From positions 740,704 through 804,703 of the forward strand of contig NZ_JAAVLW010000005.1 of the NCBI RefSeq assembly GCF_013114835.1: a DNA stretch of 64,000 nucleotides. Direction: 5' to 3'. The notes under the pieces were generated by a model. The model ran no database searches. It saw only the letters and a list, made by a program, of their open reading frames with translations, and had not been told where the DNA came from. A program made the position numbers and the translations under genes. The stretch comes from Bradyrhizobium archetypum (GTDB taxonomy: Bacteria; Pseudomonadota; Alphaproteobacteria; Rhizobiales; Xanthobacteraceae). This document shows, in pieces, positions 15,100 through 23,278 of this stretch; position 1 is the stretch's first letter, and each line of letters starts with the position of its first letter.

Positions 15100-17336
15100 A
15101 ATCCGACGGACAAGCTTGGGCGCTAGAGCAACTTTCCGAAATCGTCCAAGCTTCCTTCGGTTCGCTCGAGGTTCTCGACACCGTCGAGCCAACCGAAGAC
15201 GGAGAAGCCGTACTCGTTTCCCTTTCAGTGGACTGTTCCGGATACCCACGAAAGCCCGGTGGGATTCCCTTCAGGTCGCGCGAACGCCTACTTCTCAAGC
15301 TTCCCGCCAATTTTCCCCTAGAGTTGCCGCGCCTAGACTTCGCGCACAAGCGTTACGGCGACTTCTCGCACGTGCAATGGGGCAGCTACATTTGCCTCTA
15401 TCAGGCGCCCGACAGCGAGTGGCAGCCGGAAGACGGCCTCTTCGGGTACATGCAGCGCGTCGACGATTGGCTTCGCGCTGCTGCCGCGGATGAACTGGAT
15501 CCGGCTGGAATGCCGCTGCACCCACCCGTCACCTACGCGGTCAGCAGCCTGAAGATCGTCCCCACACAAGACACGCCGGTCCCCGAACCTCCGTTCTGGG
15601 CGGGATACGCAAAGGTCACGCGCGAAAATGAGAACCGTATCGAACTCGGAGAATGGGTTGAAAGCTCGGGTGCTATTCCGGATGGTCGTCTCGCCGCTGC
15701 TGTCCTTCTCCCGAACGGGATGCCGCACGAATATCCCAAGTCGGTCTCTGGGCTTCTTGACGAGTTGAATGCCCGGGGAGTTCCGATCCAGATCATTCGG
15801 CTGATGATTCAGCTAGGCGTGCTCAGGAGCGAAAGCGGCCAGCCGCTCATCTTCATCCTGGGCGCCGCGATGCGGGGAATCGCCGGAGGTCAACGTCTTC
15901 AACATTTGGCTGCTTGGCGCATCGATGCACAGCGCGTCGACGAAATGCGTGCAGCGATAAGGGCTGCTACCGACGACAATGCTAGTGACGTTGCTGAGTT
16001 CTACGATTGGGCCGTGAAGGCTAATATCGAATGGTGCAGCGTCTACGAGGATCGACCCGAAATCGTCACCAGACGAGACGCCGAAAGCGCTTCGGCCTGG
16101 TGGAAGGGCCGTCACGTCGTCCTTCTCGGTTGCGGGGCGATCGGTAGCGCGGTCGCGATGCTGCTTGCCCGGGCCGGCGTAGGCAAGTTGCAGCTCTACG
16201 ACAAGGACTCGGTCAAGCCAGGTGTTCTTGTTAGACAGCTTTTCGACAGATATCAAATCGGCGCCAACAAGGCGAAGGCAACCGCCCAGAACGTCCGATA
16301 CGCTAATCCGGCCGTCGAGGCTCTCTCATCACCTGCGGATATCGTCAGATTGCTGGAGGTCCCGGAGCGCCGCGCCGACATCCTGGCCGCTGACGTGATC
16401 ATTAACGCTACCGCCTCGACAACGGTCGCGACGTCGCTCGAGAAACAGTTCAGGACTTGGCCGAAATTACATCCGCCGATCATTTCGATGGCTCTGGGAC
16501 ACAAAGCGGACCAGAGTTTGATGACCATGGCTTTCCAGGCTGTGCCGGGCATCACGCTGGACCTTGACCGTCGCGCCAAGGTCGCGCTGTCGAATCTTGC
16601 CAAGGGAAAGCACGTCCTTGACGAATTTTGGCCAGTGACTCCGGATCGAACACGCCTGTTTCAGCCAGAACCCGGCTGTTCCAGCCCGACATTCCGAGGG
16701 TCTGCCGCTGACGTGATGGCACTCACAGCCTTGATGACGAACGTCGCGAGCAGATGGCTGGCGTATCCCTCAATGGTTGTTGCGCGTGCCCGGTCCTTCG
16801 ACCTGACGGGCCAGCGCACAGGTGGCCTCAACGAGTTCGAGTTCGAATGGCCCAGCGACATCATTCTTGTCGACGGCCGAAATAGTTACCAGATTCGCGT
16901 CACCCAGACGGCGCTCTCTGGAATGCGGGCATGGATGCGCAAGTCCGAGCGGGTCAACGGCCGGCGCGTAGAGACGGGCGGAATCTTGTTCGGCCACGTC
17001 GACGAATTCCTGAAGATTGTCTGGGTCGATGAAATCAGCGGACCGCCACCTGATAGCGTCCAATCCTCGACCGCGTTCGTCTGCGGGACGGCTGGTGTTT
17101 CTGAAGTGAATGCGGAAAAGACCAAGAGGACACGGAAATCCGTTGCCTTTGTCGGCATGTGGCACACGCATCCGGGAGGAATCCCGCTTCCCAGCGACAC
17201 CGACTACAGTGCGATGACGAACCTGCTCACGAGTGACGAATTCCAAGCAAAGCGCTTCTTGATGATCATCATCGGGGCTGATTCATCCCGGCCCCTCATT
17301 TCGGGAACGGTCTTTGAGCGAGCCGATTACCAGTAG
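15096..17336 (+). CDS. E2-E1-JAB triple fusion, ubiquitin-like conjugation enzyme
   Basis: A 746-residue three-domain protein. Residues ~1-135 form an E2-like (UBC fold) domain with candidate catalytic C100 in G-S-Y-I-C-L-Y. Residues ~330-570 are a ThiF/E1 adenylation domain with the nucleotide loop G345-C-G-A-I-G and a candidate thioester cysteine C528 in P-G-C-S-S-P-T-F. Residues ~600-746 are a JAB/JAMM isopeptidase with all ligands: E626, H690-x-H692-P and S700-x-x-D703. Activation, conjugation and deconjugation thus sit in one chain, whereas CBASS type II uses separate Cap2 (E1-E2) and Cap3 (JAB). It overlaps its neighbours by 4 bp upstream and 23 bp downstream. The domain calls are strong; the conjugated substrate is not known. 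Confidence 0.88.
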   Translation: MKSDGQAWALEQLSEIVQASFGSLEVLDTVEPTEDGEAVLVSLSVDCSGYPRKPGGIPFRSRERLLLKLPANFPLELPRLDFAHKRYGDFSHVQWGSYICLYQAPDSEWQPEDGLFGYMQRVDDWLRAAAADELDPAGMPLHPPVTYAVSSLKIVPTQDTPVPEPPFWAGYAKVTRENENRIELGEWVESSGAIPDGRLAAAVLLPNGMPHEYPKSVSGLLDELNARGVPIQIIRLMIQLGVLRSESGQPLIFILGAAMRGIAGGQRLQHLAAWRIDAQRVDEMRAAIRAATDDNASDVAEFYDWAVKANIEWCSVYEDRPEIVTRRDAESASAWWKGRHVVLLGCGAIGSAVAMLLARAGVGKLQLYDKDSVKPGVLVRQLFDRYQIGANKAKATAQNVRYANPAVEALSSPADIVRLLEVPERRADILAADVIINATASTTVATSLEKQFRTWPKLHPPIISMALGHKADQSLMTMAFQAVPGITLDLDRRAKVALSNLAKGKHVLDEFWPVTPDRTRLFQPEPGCSSPTFRGSAADVMALTALMTNVASRWLAYPSMVVARARSFDLTGQRTGGLNEFEFEWPSDIILVDGRNSYQIRVTQTALSGMRAWMRKSERVNGRRVETGGILFGHVDEFLKIVWVDEISGPPPDSVQSSTAFVCGTAGVSEVNAEKTKRTRKSVAFVGMWHTHPGGIPLPSDTDYSAMTNLLTSDEFQAKRFLMIIIGADSSRPLISGTVFERADYQ

Positions 17337-18513
17337 TCCGTTGCCGAGGCGACCGTTCATTGGCCTCGCCCTGTCCGGCGGCGGCTCACGAGCAATGGCG
17401 TTCCACCTCGGCTGTTTGCGCGCACTCCACGACAGAGGTCTTCTAGGGAAGGTGCGGGTTCTATCCACCGTGTCGGGAGGAAGCGTAATCGGCGCCTGCT
17501 ACGCCTATAGCTCGGATGATTTTGTTACATTTGACAGAAAGCTCGTCGAGCTTCTCCGGAAAGGCATCCAGCGGATGATCCTGAGAGAGCTGCTGACCAG
17601 CGCACAAGGGGTGAAGATTCTCCTCACGCTGGTTGTTAGCGGACTGCCGTCCGCTATCCTCTGGTGCCTTTCATCAATCCTGTGCGTCTGTCGAACCCTT
17701 ACCGGCGCTCCGACACGACGTATCGAGCGCGCGCTAGTCGCGTTTCGGCAGTCGCTGCCGGTTTGGGGAAGCCTCACGACGGCGTTCGAGCAGGCTCTCA
17801 AAAAGCTCTTTGGATCAAACACAGTGCTTGACGTTGCGCGTCCGGACCTGCACGTGGTCATCAACGCCTGTGACTTGAAGACCGGTACCGCATTCCGTTT
17901 TGGCTCGCAAAGGTCGGGAGCTTGGCGTTACGGGAAGGTTGTTGGACCGGCTCCAACCGTCGCGAAGGCGGTGGCGGCATCGGCCGCCTTCCCCATCATC
18001 CTGCCGCCGCTCATCGAGACTTTCCAATTTAGCAAAGCCGGCAATACGAAAGTCCAAACCGTTGTCCTAACCGATGGCGGGGTGTTCGATAATTTGGGAG
18101 TTTCTGTGCTGGAGCCTGGAAGAGACGGCGATATCACCGACACATATCCGGTGACGCATATTATCAGTCTCAACGCGGGGCCAGGCCAGCTCGACGGAGG
18201 CGATCATCCCTTCTGGTGTGTCGGCCGCGTCACAAAGTCCTTCGAAGCGGTGCACCGCAAATCGCAAGACCACGTCTACTCCAGACTACACCGTCATGTG
18301 GAAACCGGTGAGCTGGACGGCTTCGGAATGGTCTATCTCGGTCAACAGGATCACCGACTTCCGTACAAGCCGCCTGACCTGGTCACTCGCGACACAGTTC
18401 GCGACTATCCGACAGATTTTGCTCCTATCTCGGTGAAAGACCTCAGCCTGCTGACCATGAGAGGTGAGCAGCTGACCCACATCATTATCGATCGATATCT
18501 GCCACAGCTTTAG
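17314..18513 (+). CDS. Patatin/cPLA2-like phospholipase, likely effector
   Basis: A 399-residue patatin-like lipase. The oxyanion loop S-G-G-G-S-R is at residues 21-26, the serine nucleophile S54 is in S-T-V-S-G-G-S, and the catalytic Asp D254 is in L-T-D-G-G-V-F-D-N. A hydrophobic stretch at about 102-126 could insert into the membrane. It overlaps the E2-E1-JAB gene by 23 bp, so it belongs to the same operon. Patatin lipases (CapV) are membrane-degrading effectors in CBASS, and by analogy this one may be the killing arm of the operon. It may also be regulated by conjugation; nothing in the sequence proves this. Confidence 0.82.
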   Translation: MSEPITSSPLPRRPFIGLALSGGGSRAMAFHLGCLRALHDRGLLGKVRVLSTVSGGSVIGACYAYSSDDFVTFDRKLVELLRKGIQRMILRELLTSAQGVKILLTLVVSGLPSAILWCLSSILCVCRTLTGAPTRRIERALVAFRQSLPVWGSLTTAFEQALKKLFGSNTVLDVARPDLHVVINACDLKTGTAFRFGSQRSGAWRYGKVVGPAPTVAKAVAASAAFPIILPPLIETFQFSKAGNTKVQTVVLTDGGVFDNLGVSVLEPGRDGDITDTYPVTHIISLNAGPGQLDGGDHPFWCVGRVTKSFEAVHRKSQDHVYSRLHRHVETGELDGFGMVYLGQQDHRLPYKPPDLVTRDTVRDYPTDFAPISVKDLSLLTMRGEQLTHIIIDRYLPQL

Positions 18514-18615
18514 AAACACGACAGTTCAAGCTATGTGGGACAACACCGCTTCAATTTTGGTAGTGGCACCTCCCTAAACCCCGAAGCAACTAAAGCTGCG
18601 TGCGGCCGTTCAAGA

Positions 18616-18645
18616 CTGATCGGATTTTGGTGGAAATCAATCTAG
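18616..18645. repeat. 30-nt dyad element C
   Basis: CTGAT...ATCTAG dyad of 30 nt, within a 34-nt block starting GACTGAT and ending ATCTAGTC. The block recurs in direct orientation at about 21801-21833 with roughly 27 of 34 positions identical and one gap. The two copies flank the SMP-30/sorbosone dehydrogenase pair. Confidence 0.55.
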
Positions 18646-18652
18646 TCGCCAA

Positions 18653-18682
18653 CTGATAAGCTTTTGCTCGAAACCTTATCAG
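18653..18682. repeat. 30-nt dyad element B
   Basis: CTGATAAG ... CTTATCAG, perfect inverted arms (extended to AACTGATAAG/CTTATCAGTT) with a 14-nt centre. It has the same 30-nt arm-to-arm length and the same TATCAGTT-N-CG right edge as element A at 12131. Elements A and B bracket the HEPN/lactamase/E2-E1-JAB/patatin block. Confidence 0.55.
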
Positions 18683-18688
18683 TTACGT

Positions 18689-19627
18689 CTAACAATCAGT
18701 TCTTTGTAGACAGTGCTCGCGCCCTTCCCGGTCTGTGAGGAAGGATTCAATGAAGCCACCCTGTCGCTGCGTAACAAAGATCGTCCTGCCGTCTTTCCCG
18801 CCAAAGGCGAGATTTGATGGCTCTTTGCCTTTGAGTGCAATGTCTCTTTTGACTTTGCCGTTTGGGGTCAAAATTGCAATTGAACCCTTCAGGATACGGG
18901 CGATCAGTAGCTTTCCTTCGACGTCAGCACGTACCCCATCAATCGTATCGCGCTCGAAAGTCTTGACGAGCCTCGCATTGGTCAGCTCGCTGCCGGAAAC
19001 GGCATAAGCCCAAATTTGGCCGCTCTCAGATTCTCCGACGTAGAGGGTCTTCTCGTCCGGGCTGAGGTCAATACCGTTCGTCGTGCCCATAGCGCGCGAT
19101 GCTGCCATGACTTGCCCCCGTACCGCCCCGTCAGCAGCCTTCTCGATCCGCCAAATCTGCCCGCTGCGCCCCCTCCAGTTCGGATCGCTCGCATAGATCG
19201 TGCCGTCTCGCGCGATCGTCATGTCATTGGGCTGGTTCATCTGGTCAGAATGAAACCAGACCTCGGGCGTTGTACCGCCTTTCTTCACCGCGAAGATGTT
19301 GTGCTTCTTATAGTCGGCGATGAACATCGTACCGTCGCGGCCGAAGCGGATCGAATTCCCGACGCTGCCTTCGGGAAGGTCGATGAACTTTTCGGAAGCC
19401 CCGCTTCCGGGCGCGAGCCTACCGATCGTGCCCTGCCTGCCAAGATTAACGACATAGAGATTGCCGTCGAGATCGACGGCAGGCCCTTCGATGCCGGAAG
19501 TGTATTCGCCCGCAGGCGTGACCTGGACGCTTTCAAAAAGTCTCTGCTCGGCGTGCGCGGCTGCTGCAGTGAGGATCAGGACCGCGCTACAAAGGCACCA
19601 GAAGCTCTTGCCGGATATAGTAGCCAT
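18689..19627 (-). CDS. Secreted SMP-30/gluconolactonase-like β-propeller
   Basis: A ~312-residue exported protein with a clear signal peptide (residues ~1-26, ending A-A-A-A-H-A) followed by a six-bladed SMP-30/gluconolactonase-like propeller. Repeated blade signatures are visible, such as G-P-A-V-D-L-D-G-N-L-Y-V and D-G-T-I-Y-A-S-D-P. It probably hydrolyses a sugar lactone or similar ester in the periplasm. The gene overlaps the preceding dehydrogenase gene by about 40 bases, so they form an operon; a dehydrogenase making a lactone and a lactonase opening it would be a sensible pair. An in-frame GTG at 19645 is an alternative start. Confidence 0.7.
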   Translation of the reverse strand: MATISGKSFWCLCSAVLILTAAAAHAEQRLFESVQVTPAGEYTSGIEGPAVDLDGNLYVVNLGRQGTIGRLAPGSGASEKFIDLPEGSVGNSIRFGRDGTMFIADYKKHNIFAVKKGGTTPEVWFHSDQMNQPNDMTIARDGTIYASDPNWRGRSGQIWRIEKAADGAVRGQVMAASRAMGTTNGIDLSPDEKTLYVGESESGQIWAYAVSGSELTNARLVKTFERDTIDGVRADVEGKLLIARILKGSIAILTPNGKVKRDIALKGKEPSNLAFGGKDGRTIFVTQRQGGFIESFLTDREGREHCLQRTDC

Positions 19628-21659
19628 CAGCGTCGGTACACTCACCGTTGAGAAAGATGTCGGCCGGCCGGTAGAACTGGCTAAAGCCGGGCTTAGCTGC
19701 AGCGTTCTTTTGTGTCACTACGACGACCTTCGTCGTCGGGATTTCGCCACATTCTTTGTCGGTTTTGCTGAAGAATTTCCTCTGCACTGGGCCAGGCTTG
19801 ATCCTCATTCTCGTCCCGGGAACCATTGTCCCGGCGAGATAATCGGCAAGGTTGAGAACCTGGGCGTAGCCCGGCTCTGTCTGCGGCAGCTTCTCGCCGC
19901 CCGGAGGCATGAGCTTCTCCGCTCCGAGGCCGCGAAGCCGGATGCGCAGTTTGCCGGAATCAGGGTCGCCGGGATAAATCCATCCATCCTGCGCGAGCAT
20001 GAAGCGCAAGACAGTCTGATCCTTCTCCGCTTCCGGCTGTCCTTTCTTGAGACCAAAATCCGAATGACACCCGATGCAGTGCTTTTCGACGAGGTTGGTC
20101 CGGACTCCCGTCAGGCGGACCTTGTTCTTGGGATCGTTAGCGACGAAGCGCGCAAGCTCATCGATCTGCTCCGGCGTCCGTACACCACACGGCAGCGGAT
20201 CGGAAGGATTGCTGGAGGTACGGTCGATACGGATCACGGACTTGTTCTTGTCCTCGGCGATCCAGATCGCGCCGTCGGCCGCGACGGTGATGCCGACCGG
20301 GGCGCCTTGTGGACGCACGCCATTCACCCTGTGCCAGCCGGATATTAGTTCCTCATAGGCCGCAGCCGGAGCATTTCCGGCGTCGGTCTGAAAGGCGCGG
20401 CTGGGCTCCGCACCGCAGCTCACCTGATAGCGGACGGGCGGCGGGCTTATCTTCGGAAAGCCGCGGCCGTCGACATCATAGATGAGAAGACGGCTTCCCG
20501 TCGGGCGGTACCCGTGCAGGCCGACGAGAAGCTTACCGTCAAGCTCCGGGAACTTGCCCCCGTGGTAGTACAGCATCCCGAGCGGCGCGCCGTGCGGTGG
20601 CAGCAAAGAGTAAGGCGGCTTGTAGACGGCCGTGTTATTGCAGAAGTTTTTGTACGGCCCAGACTGAAGCACCACCTTGAATTCAGGGCTTGCCGATGAA
20701 AGGTCATAGCAATATGGCCAGCCGTAATGCTTGCCCTTCTCGATTGCGTTGATCTCCTCATTCGGCTTGAAGATATCCGGCAGGTCCCGCGCGTTCTCGC
20801 CTTGGAGAAAGGCGTAACCCGCGTCGGGAAAGCGCGGATGGATGGCAAGCGCCATCGAATTGCGGAGACCGCGTGCATAAATCTCGCGCGGCGGATTGGG
20901 ATCATTCGGCCTTAGCGCTGGAAAGACTCCGCCGGATGGTGGCGTGAACATCCAGATCGCGGCAAGCGGCGATACGCCTTCTCCCGCAGCGCACGGCTTG
21001 GTAATCGGCGGCTTCGTGATGCAGTCGTCGCTGTGCGAGCCGACATTGATGAATATGCGGCCCGTCCTATCGAAGATAAAATGCTTGAGCGAATGACTGC
21101 TCTCCTCAATCATGGTGCCGTCCGGAAGCGAGATCCGACGGCCCGGCAGACCCTGGATTATCGTCTCGATCGTGCTCCTCGGGTTTGCCGCGAGCGGATC
21201 GAGCCGGAATATCGTCTCATGGGTTGAGGCATAGACCTTCTTATCCGGCCCGATCGCAAGGCCGAACGGATATTCGAGGTTCGTGACGATTTCCTTGACC
21301 CGCCTGCCTTCGGCGGCGCGAGGGTCGAGCAGCAGTAGCCGGCCGTCTGAGCGATTCCACCCTCCCATGTCTGAGATCACGAACTGCTCGTGCCCAGGGA
21401 TTTGCACGATGGAGCGTGGGAACCTTAGCCCGTCCTCATCGCTCAGAACCAGCCCGGCGCAGAATCCCTTCTTCATGTCGAGCTTGATCTTGGGAAAGGA
21501 TAACCCACGGCCGCCACATTGCTCGGAGCCAATCGCGTAGCCACTCTTCCTTTCGGGTTCAGCCGGCCAAGCCGACGAACCGCAGAAAGCAGCGGCAGCA
21601 AGCGCAGCGATCGCTCGAATCCCCCGCCGGGGAGAACGGGCAAGACCAGCATGAGCCAT
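19587..21659 (-). CDS. Sorbosone dehydrogenase-like quinoprotein with cytochrome c domain
   Basis: About 690 residues. A twin-Arg-like N-terminus (S-P-R-R-G-I-R) and hydrophobic stretch ending P-A indicate export. Residues ~40-500 form a glucose/sorbosone dehydrogenase-type β-propeller (PQQ-dependent family). A cytochrome c domain follows near residues 510-610 with haem motif C-I-G-C-H. It should oxidise a sugar or alcohol in the periplasm and pass electrons through its own haem. The start at 21659 is supported by GGAG six bases upstream; the frame runs on to 21785 without coding character. It sits between direct repeats, as cargo. Confidence 0.72.
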   Translation of the reverse strand: MAHAGLARSPRRGIRAIAALAAAAFCGSSAWPAEPERKSGYAIGSEQCGGRGLSFPKIKLDMKKGFCAGLVLSDEDGLRFPRSIVQIPGHEQFVISDMGGWNRSDGRLLLLDPRAAEGRRVKEIVTNLEYPFGLAIGPDKKVYASTHETIFRLDPLAANPRSTIETIIQGLPGRRISLPDGTMIEESSHSLKHFIFDRTGRIFINVGSHSDDCITKPPITKPCAAGEGVSPLAAIWMFTPPSGGVFPALRPNDPNPPREIYARGLRNSMALAIHPRFPDAGYAFLQGENARDLPDIFKPNEEINAIEKGKHYGWPYCYDLSSASPEFKVVLQSGPYKNFCNNTAVYKPPYSLLPPHGAPLGMLYYHGGKFPELDGKLLVGLHGYRPTGSRLLIYDVDGRGFPKISPPPVRYQVSCGAEPSRAFQTDAGNAPAAAYEELISGWHRVNGVRPQGAPVGITVAADGAIWIAEDKNKSVIRIDRTSSNPSDPLPCGVRTPEQIDELARFVANDPKNKVRLTGVRTNLVEKHCIGCHSDFGLKKGQPEAEKDQTVLRFMLAQDGWIYPGDPDSGKLRIRLRGLGAEKLMPPGGEKLPQTEPGYAQVLNLADYLAGTMVPGTRMRIKPGPVQRKFFSKTDKECGEIPTTKVVVVTQKNAAAKPGFSQFYRPADIFLNGECTDADGYYIRQELLVPL

Positions 21660-21802
21660 GGCAATCTCCGAATTTGTCGCAGACCCGAGTCGCCACGCAT
21701 CATACCATAACATGACCTCTGATACTCGCCCTCTAGAACTACAACCAAGCGTCTTTCTCTTCTTCGATCGGATCGATCGTCCCAAGTGTCGCCCGTTTCA
21801 GA

Positions 21803-21831
21803 CTGATAAGCTTCTGTGGAAACCTATCTAG
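21803..21831. repeat. 29-nt dyad element D
   Basis: CTGATAAG...CTATCTAG dyad, the right-hand partner of element C at 18616. It lies upstream of the sorbosone dehydrogenase gene. Confidence 0.5.
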
Positions 21832-21839
21832 TCCAGTCG

Positions 21840-22091
21840 GACTTATCATCTTTCGTTAGTTTTCTGATTGGTCAGCCTGGCTTCTCTGCTGCACCCTAAA
21901 TGAACGCCGTTGTGGTGAATGCCAACTATCTTGATGAAACCAGCGTTGTAGTTCCAAACAGAGCTAGCGTGACGTTTAGCATTGCTTCGAGATATGCGAA
22001 CGGTCTGCATTACTCACGACTACAATGCCTCAGTCGTGCACAAATATCGAAGGCGCATAGCCCGGAACCTACGAGAAAACCATCCCGTAAC
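21840..22091. other. AT-richer intergenic stretch, no gene
   Basis: About 250 bases between the dehydrogenase module and the XRE regulator. No convincing coding frame is present and base composition is visibly more AT-rich than the neighbours, as expected at a module junction. Confidence 0.4.
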
Positions 22092-22328
22092 CTACTCTTT
22101 ACGCAAGAGCTTCCAAGGCTCAACGTCGAGTCCCTTTGCAATGCGAGCAATGTTGTCGATCGACACATTGCGCTCCGAACGCTCGACTCCGCTTAGATAT
22201 GTACGGTTAATCCCACAATCGTGGGCGAGAGCCTCTTGGCTCAAGCCACGCGCAGCACGTAGCCGGCGCATATTTCTCGCCAGGATATCGCGCAGAGGGC
22301 CTTTGTGCGTCCGTTTCACCGCGCACAT
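22092..22328 (-). CDS. Small XRE-family regulator
   Basis: A 78-residue single-domain helix-turn-helix protein of the Cro/C1 (XRE) family: L-R-A-A-R-G-L-S-Q-E-A-L-A followed by G-I-N-R-T-Y-L-S-G-V-E-R and N-I-A-R-I-A-K-G-L. The first ATG of the compact domain, at 22328, is taken as the start. It diverges from the hypothetical gene to its right with only about 45-95 bases between, where CGCTTTTAAG is repeated 15 bp apart (22341, 22356). It may control itself and that neighbour. Confidence 0.75.
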   Translation of the reverse strand: MCAVKRTHKGPLRDILARNMRRLRAARGLSQEALAHDCGINRTYLSGVERSERNVSIDNIARIAKGLDVEPWKLLRKE

Positions 22329-22372
22329 GGTGCGGATTGACGCTTTTAAGGCGACCGCTTTTAAGTTACATA

Positions 22373-22846
22373 ATGCACCGAGACAGGGTATTTCCCCCGA
22401 AGATGCGACGTTCATTTGGGCAGATGAAGCACAGCGGAAGTACAGTGGAAGCGTTTTTGGAGGTTGCCGCCAAGGGTAGCGGCGCTACCGGTCCTATTTC
22501 CTATCGTGCTGGATATCGCTGCGTTGAAACGGGTGATGTTATTTGCGCAATTGAGCTACCTGCATCAATTGCTGAGTCGACAATCCTCGCGCATTCAGGC
22601 CTGGTGATTGTGACAACACCTGACGGACACATCGTATCAACAGTGAGGGGTGTCGAAGGTGGCGATTCGATCGTTGCCGAGCCGATTGATGCATTTATCG
22701 CTCGATCGCTCAATTCGGAGAATCTTCGTATGGAAGAAGCGACAGTCGCAGATCTAGAAATATTGTTGCAGCGCCTCAATTATTCGGCCAGCCTCGTCAG
22801 CGAGACGATTGGCCAAATGGCAAATAGTTCCAAAGGCCACTTCTAA
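22373..22846 (+). CDS. Hypothetical protein, divergent from XRE regulator
   Basis: Up to 157 residues. The C-terminal ~130 residues look like a soluble α/β domain (G-Y-R-C-V-E-T-G-D-V-I-C ... G-L-V-I-V-T-T-P-D-G-H-I-V). No family was recognised. ATGs at 22373, 22406 and 22424 are all possible starts and none has a strong ribosome site. Base composition is a little more AT-rich than the conjugation genes. Confidence 0.45.
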   Translation: MHRDRVFPPKMRRSFGQMKHSGSTVEAFLEVAAKGSGATGPISYRAGYRCVETGDVICAIELPASIAESTILAHSGLVIVTTPDGHIVSTVRGVEGGDSIVAEPIDAFIARSLNSENLRMEEATVADLEILLQRLNYSASLVSETIGQMANSSKGHF

Positions 22847-22970
22847 GTCACAATTGAGATCTTCGGGTCCACTCCCCCCTTCCTAGGTGAACTCACGAGT
22901 CGCCTCCTCGCGCGCGCTAACAATGAGCGCCGCACCAAGACATGATACACGGGCGGAGTGATTTATCCGC

Positions 22971-23273
22971 CTAATCTTTGCTCGGGCTCTCCTCACCTTG
23001 ATCTCGCCCCTTACGGGTCCGGCGATCCTCAAGAATTTGATGAGTGGCGTCCGCCGTATTCTTCACGCCGCCTGTTCGGCTGGCGCGTCTGAAATCCGCA
23101 TCGCCATCTAGAAACGCCTCTAGCATGAACGGCACGAGATCGGTCACCTCCTCCCGTGTCCCGTAGGTTTCAGCGTAAAAATCGGCGTAGTCGCGAAGCC
23201 GCGCCGCGAGGGTCGGCGTTAGCGTGGTGCTGAGCTTGACCGGGGTGCGGTCGGGCAGTTTCGAAAGCTTCAT
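22971..23273 (-). CDS. DUF2274 protein at the end of the trb operon
   Basis: A 100-residue DUF2274 protein: M-K-L-S-K-L-P-D-R-T-P-V-K-L followed by the helical A-R-L-R-D-Y-A-D-F-Y. DUF2274 genes regularly sit directly after trbI in alphaproteobacterial conjugative elements; here the start is five bases past the trbI stop. It may be a ribbon-helix-helix-like regulator or accessory protein. The function is unproven. Confidence 0.75.
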   Translation of the reverse strand: MKLSKLPDRTPVKLSTTLTPTLAARLRDYADFYAETYGTREEVTDLVPFMLEAFLDGDADFRRASRTGGVKNTADATHQILEDRRTRKGRDQGEESPSKD

Positions 23274-23278
23274 CGGCA

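Noticed and set aside
18653..18682. Rho-independent terminator after the patatin gene
   Set aside because: The dyad has no following T-tract and recurs at module borders, including near gene starts.
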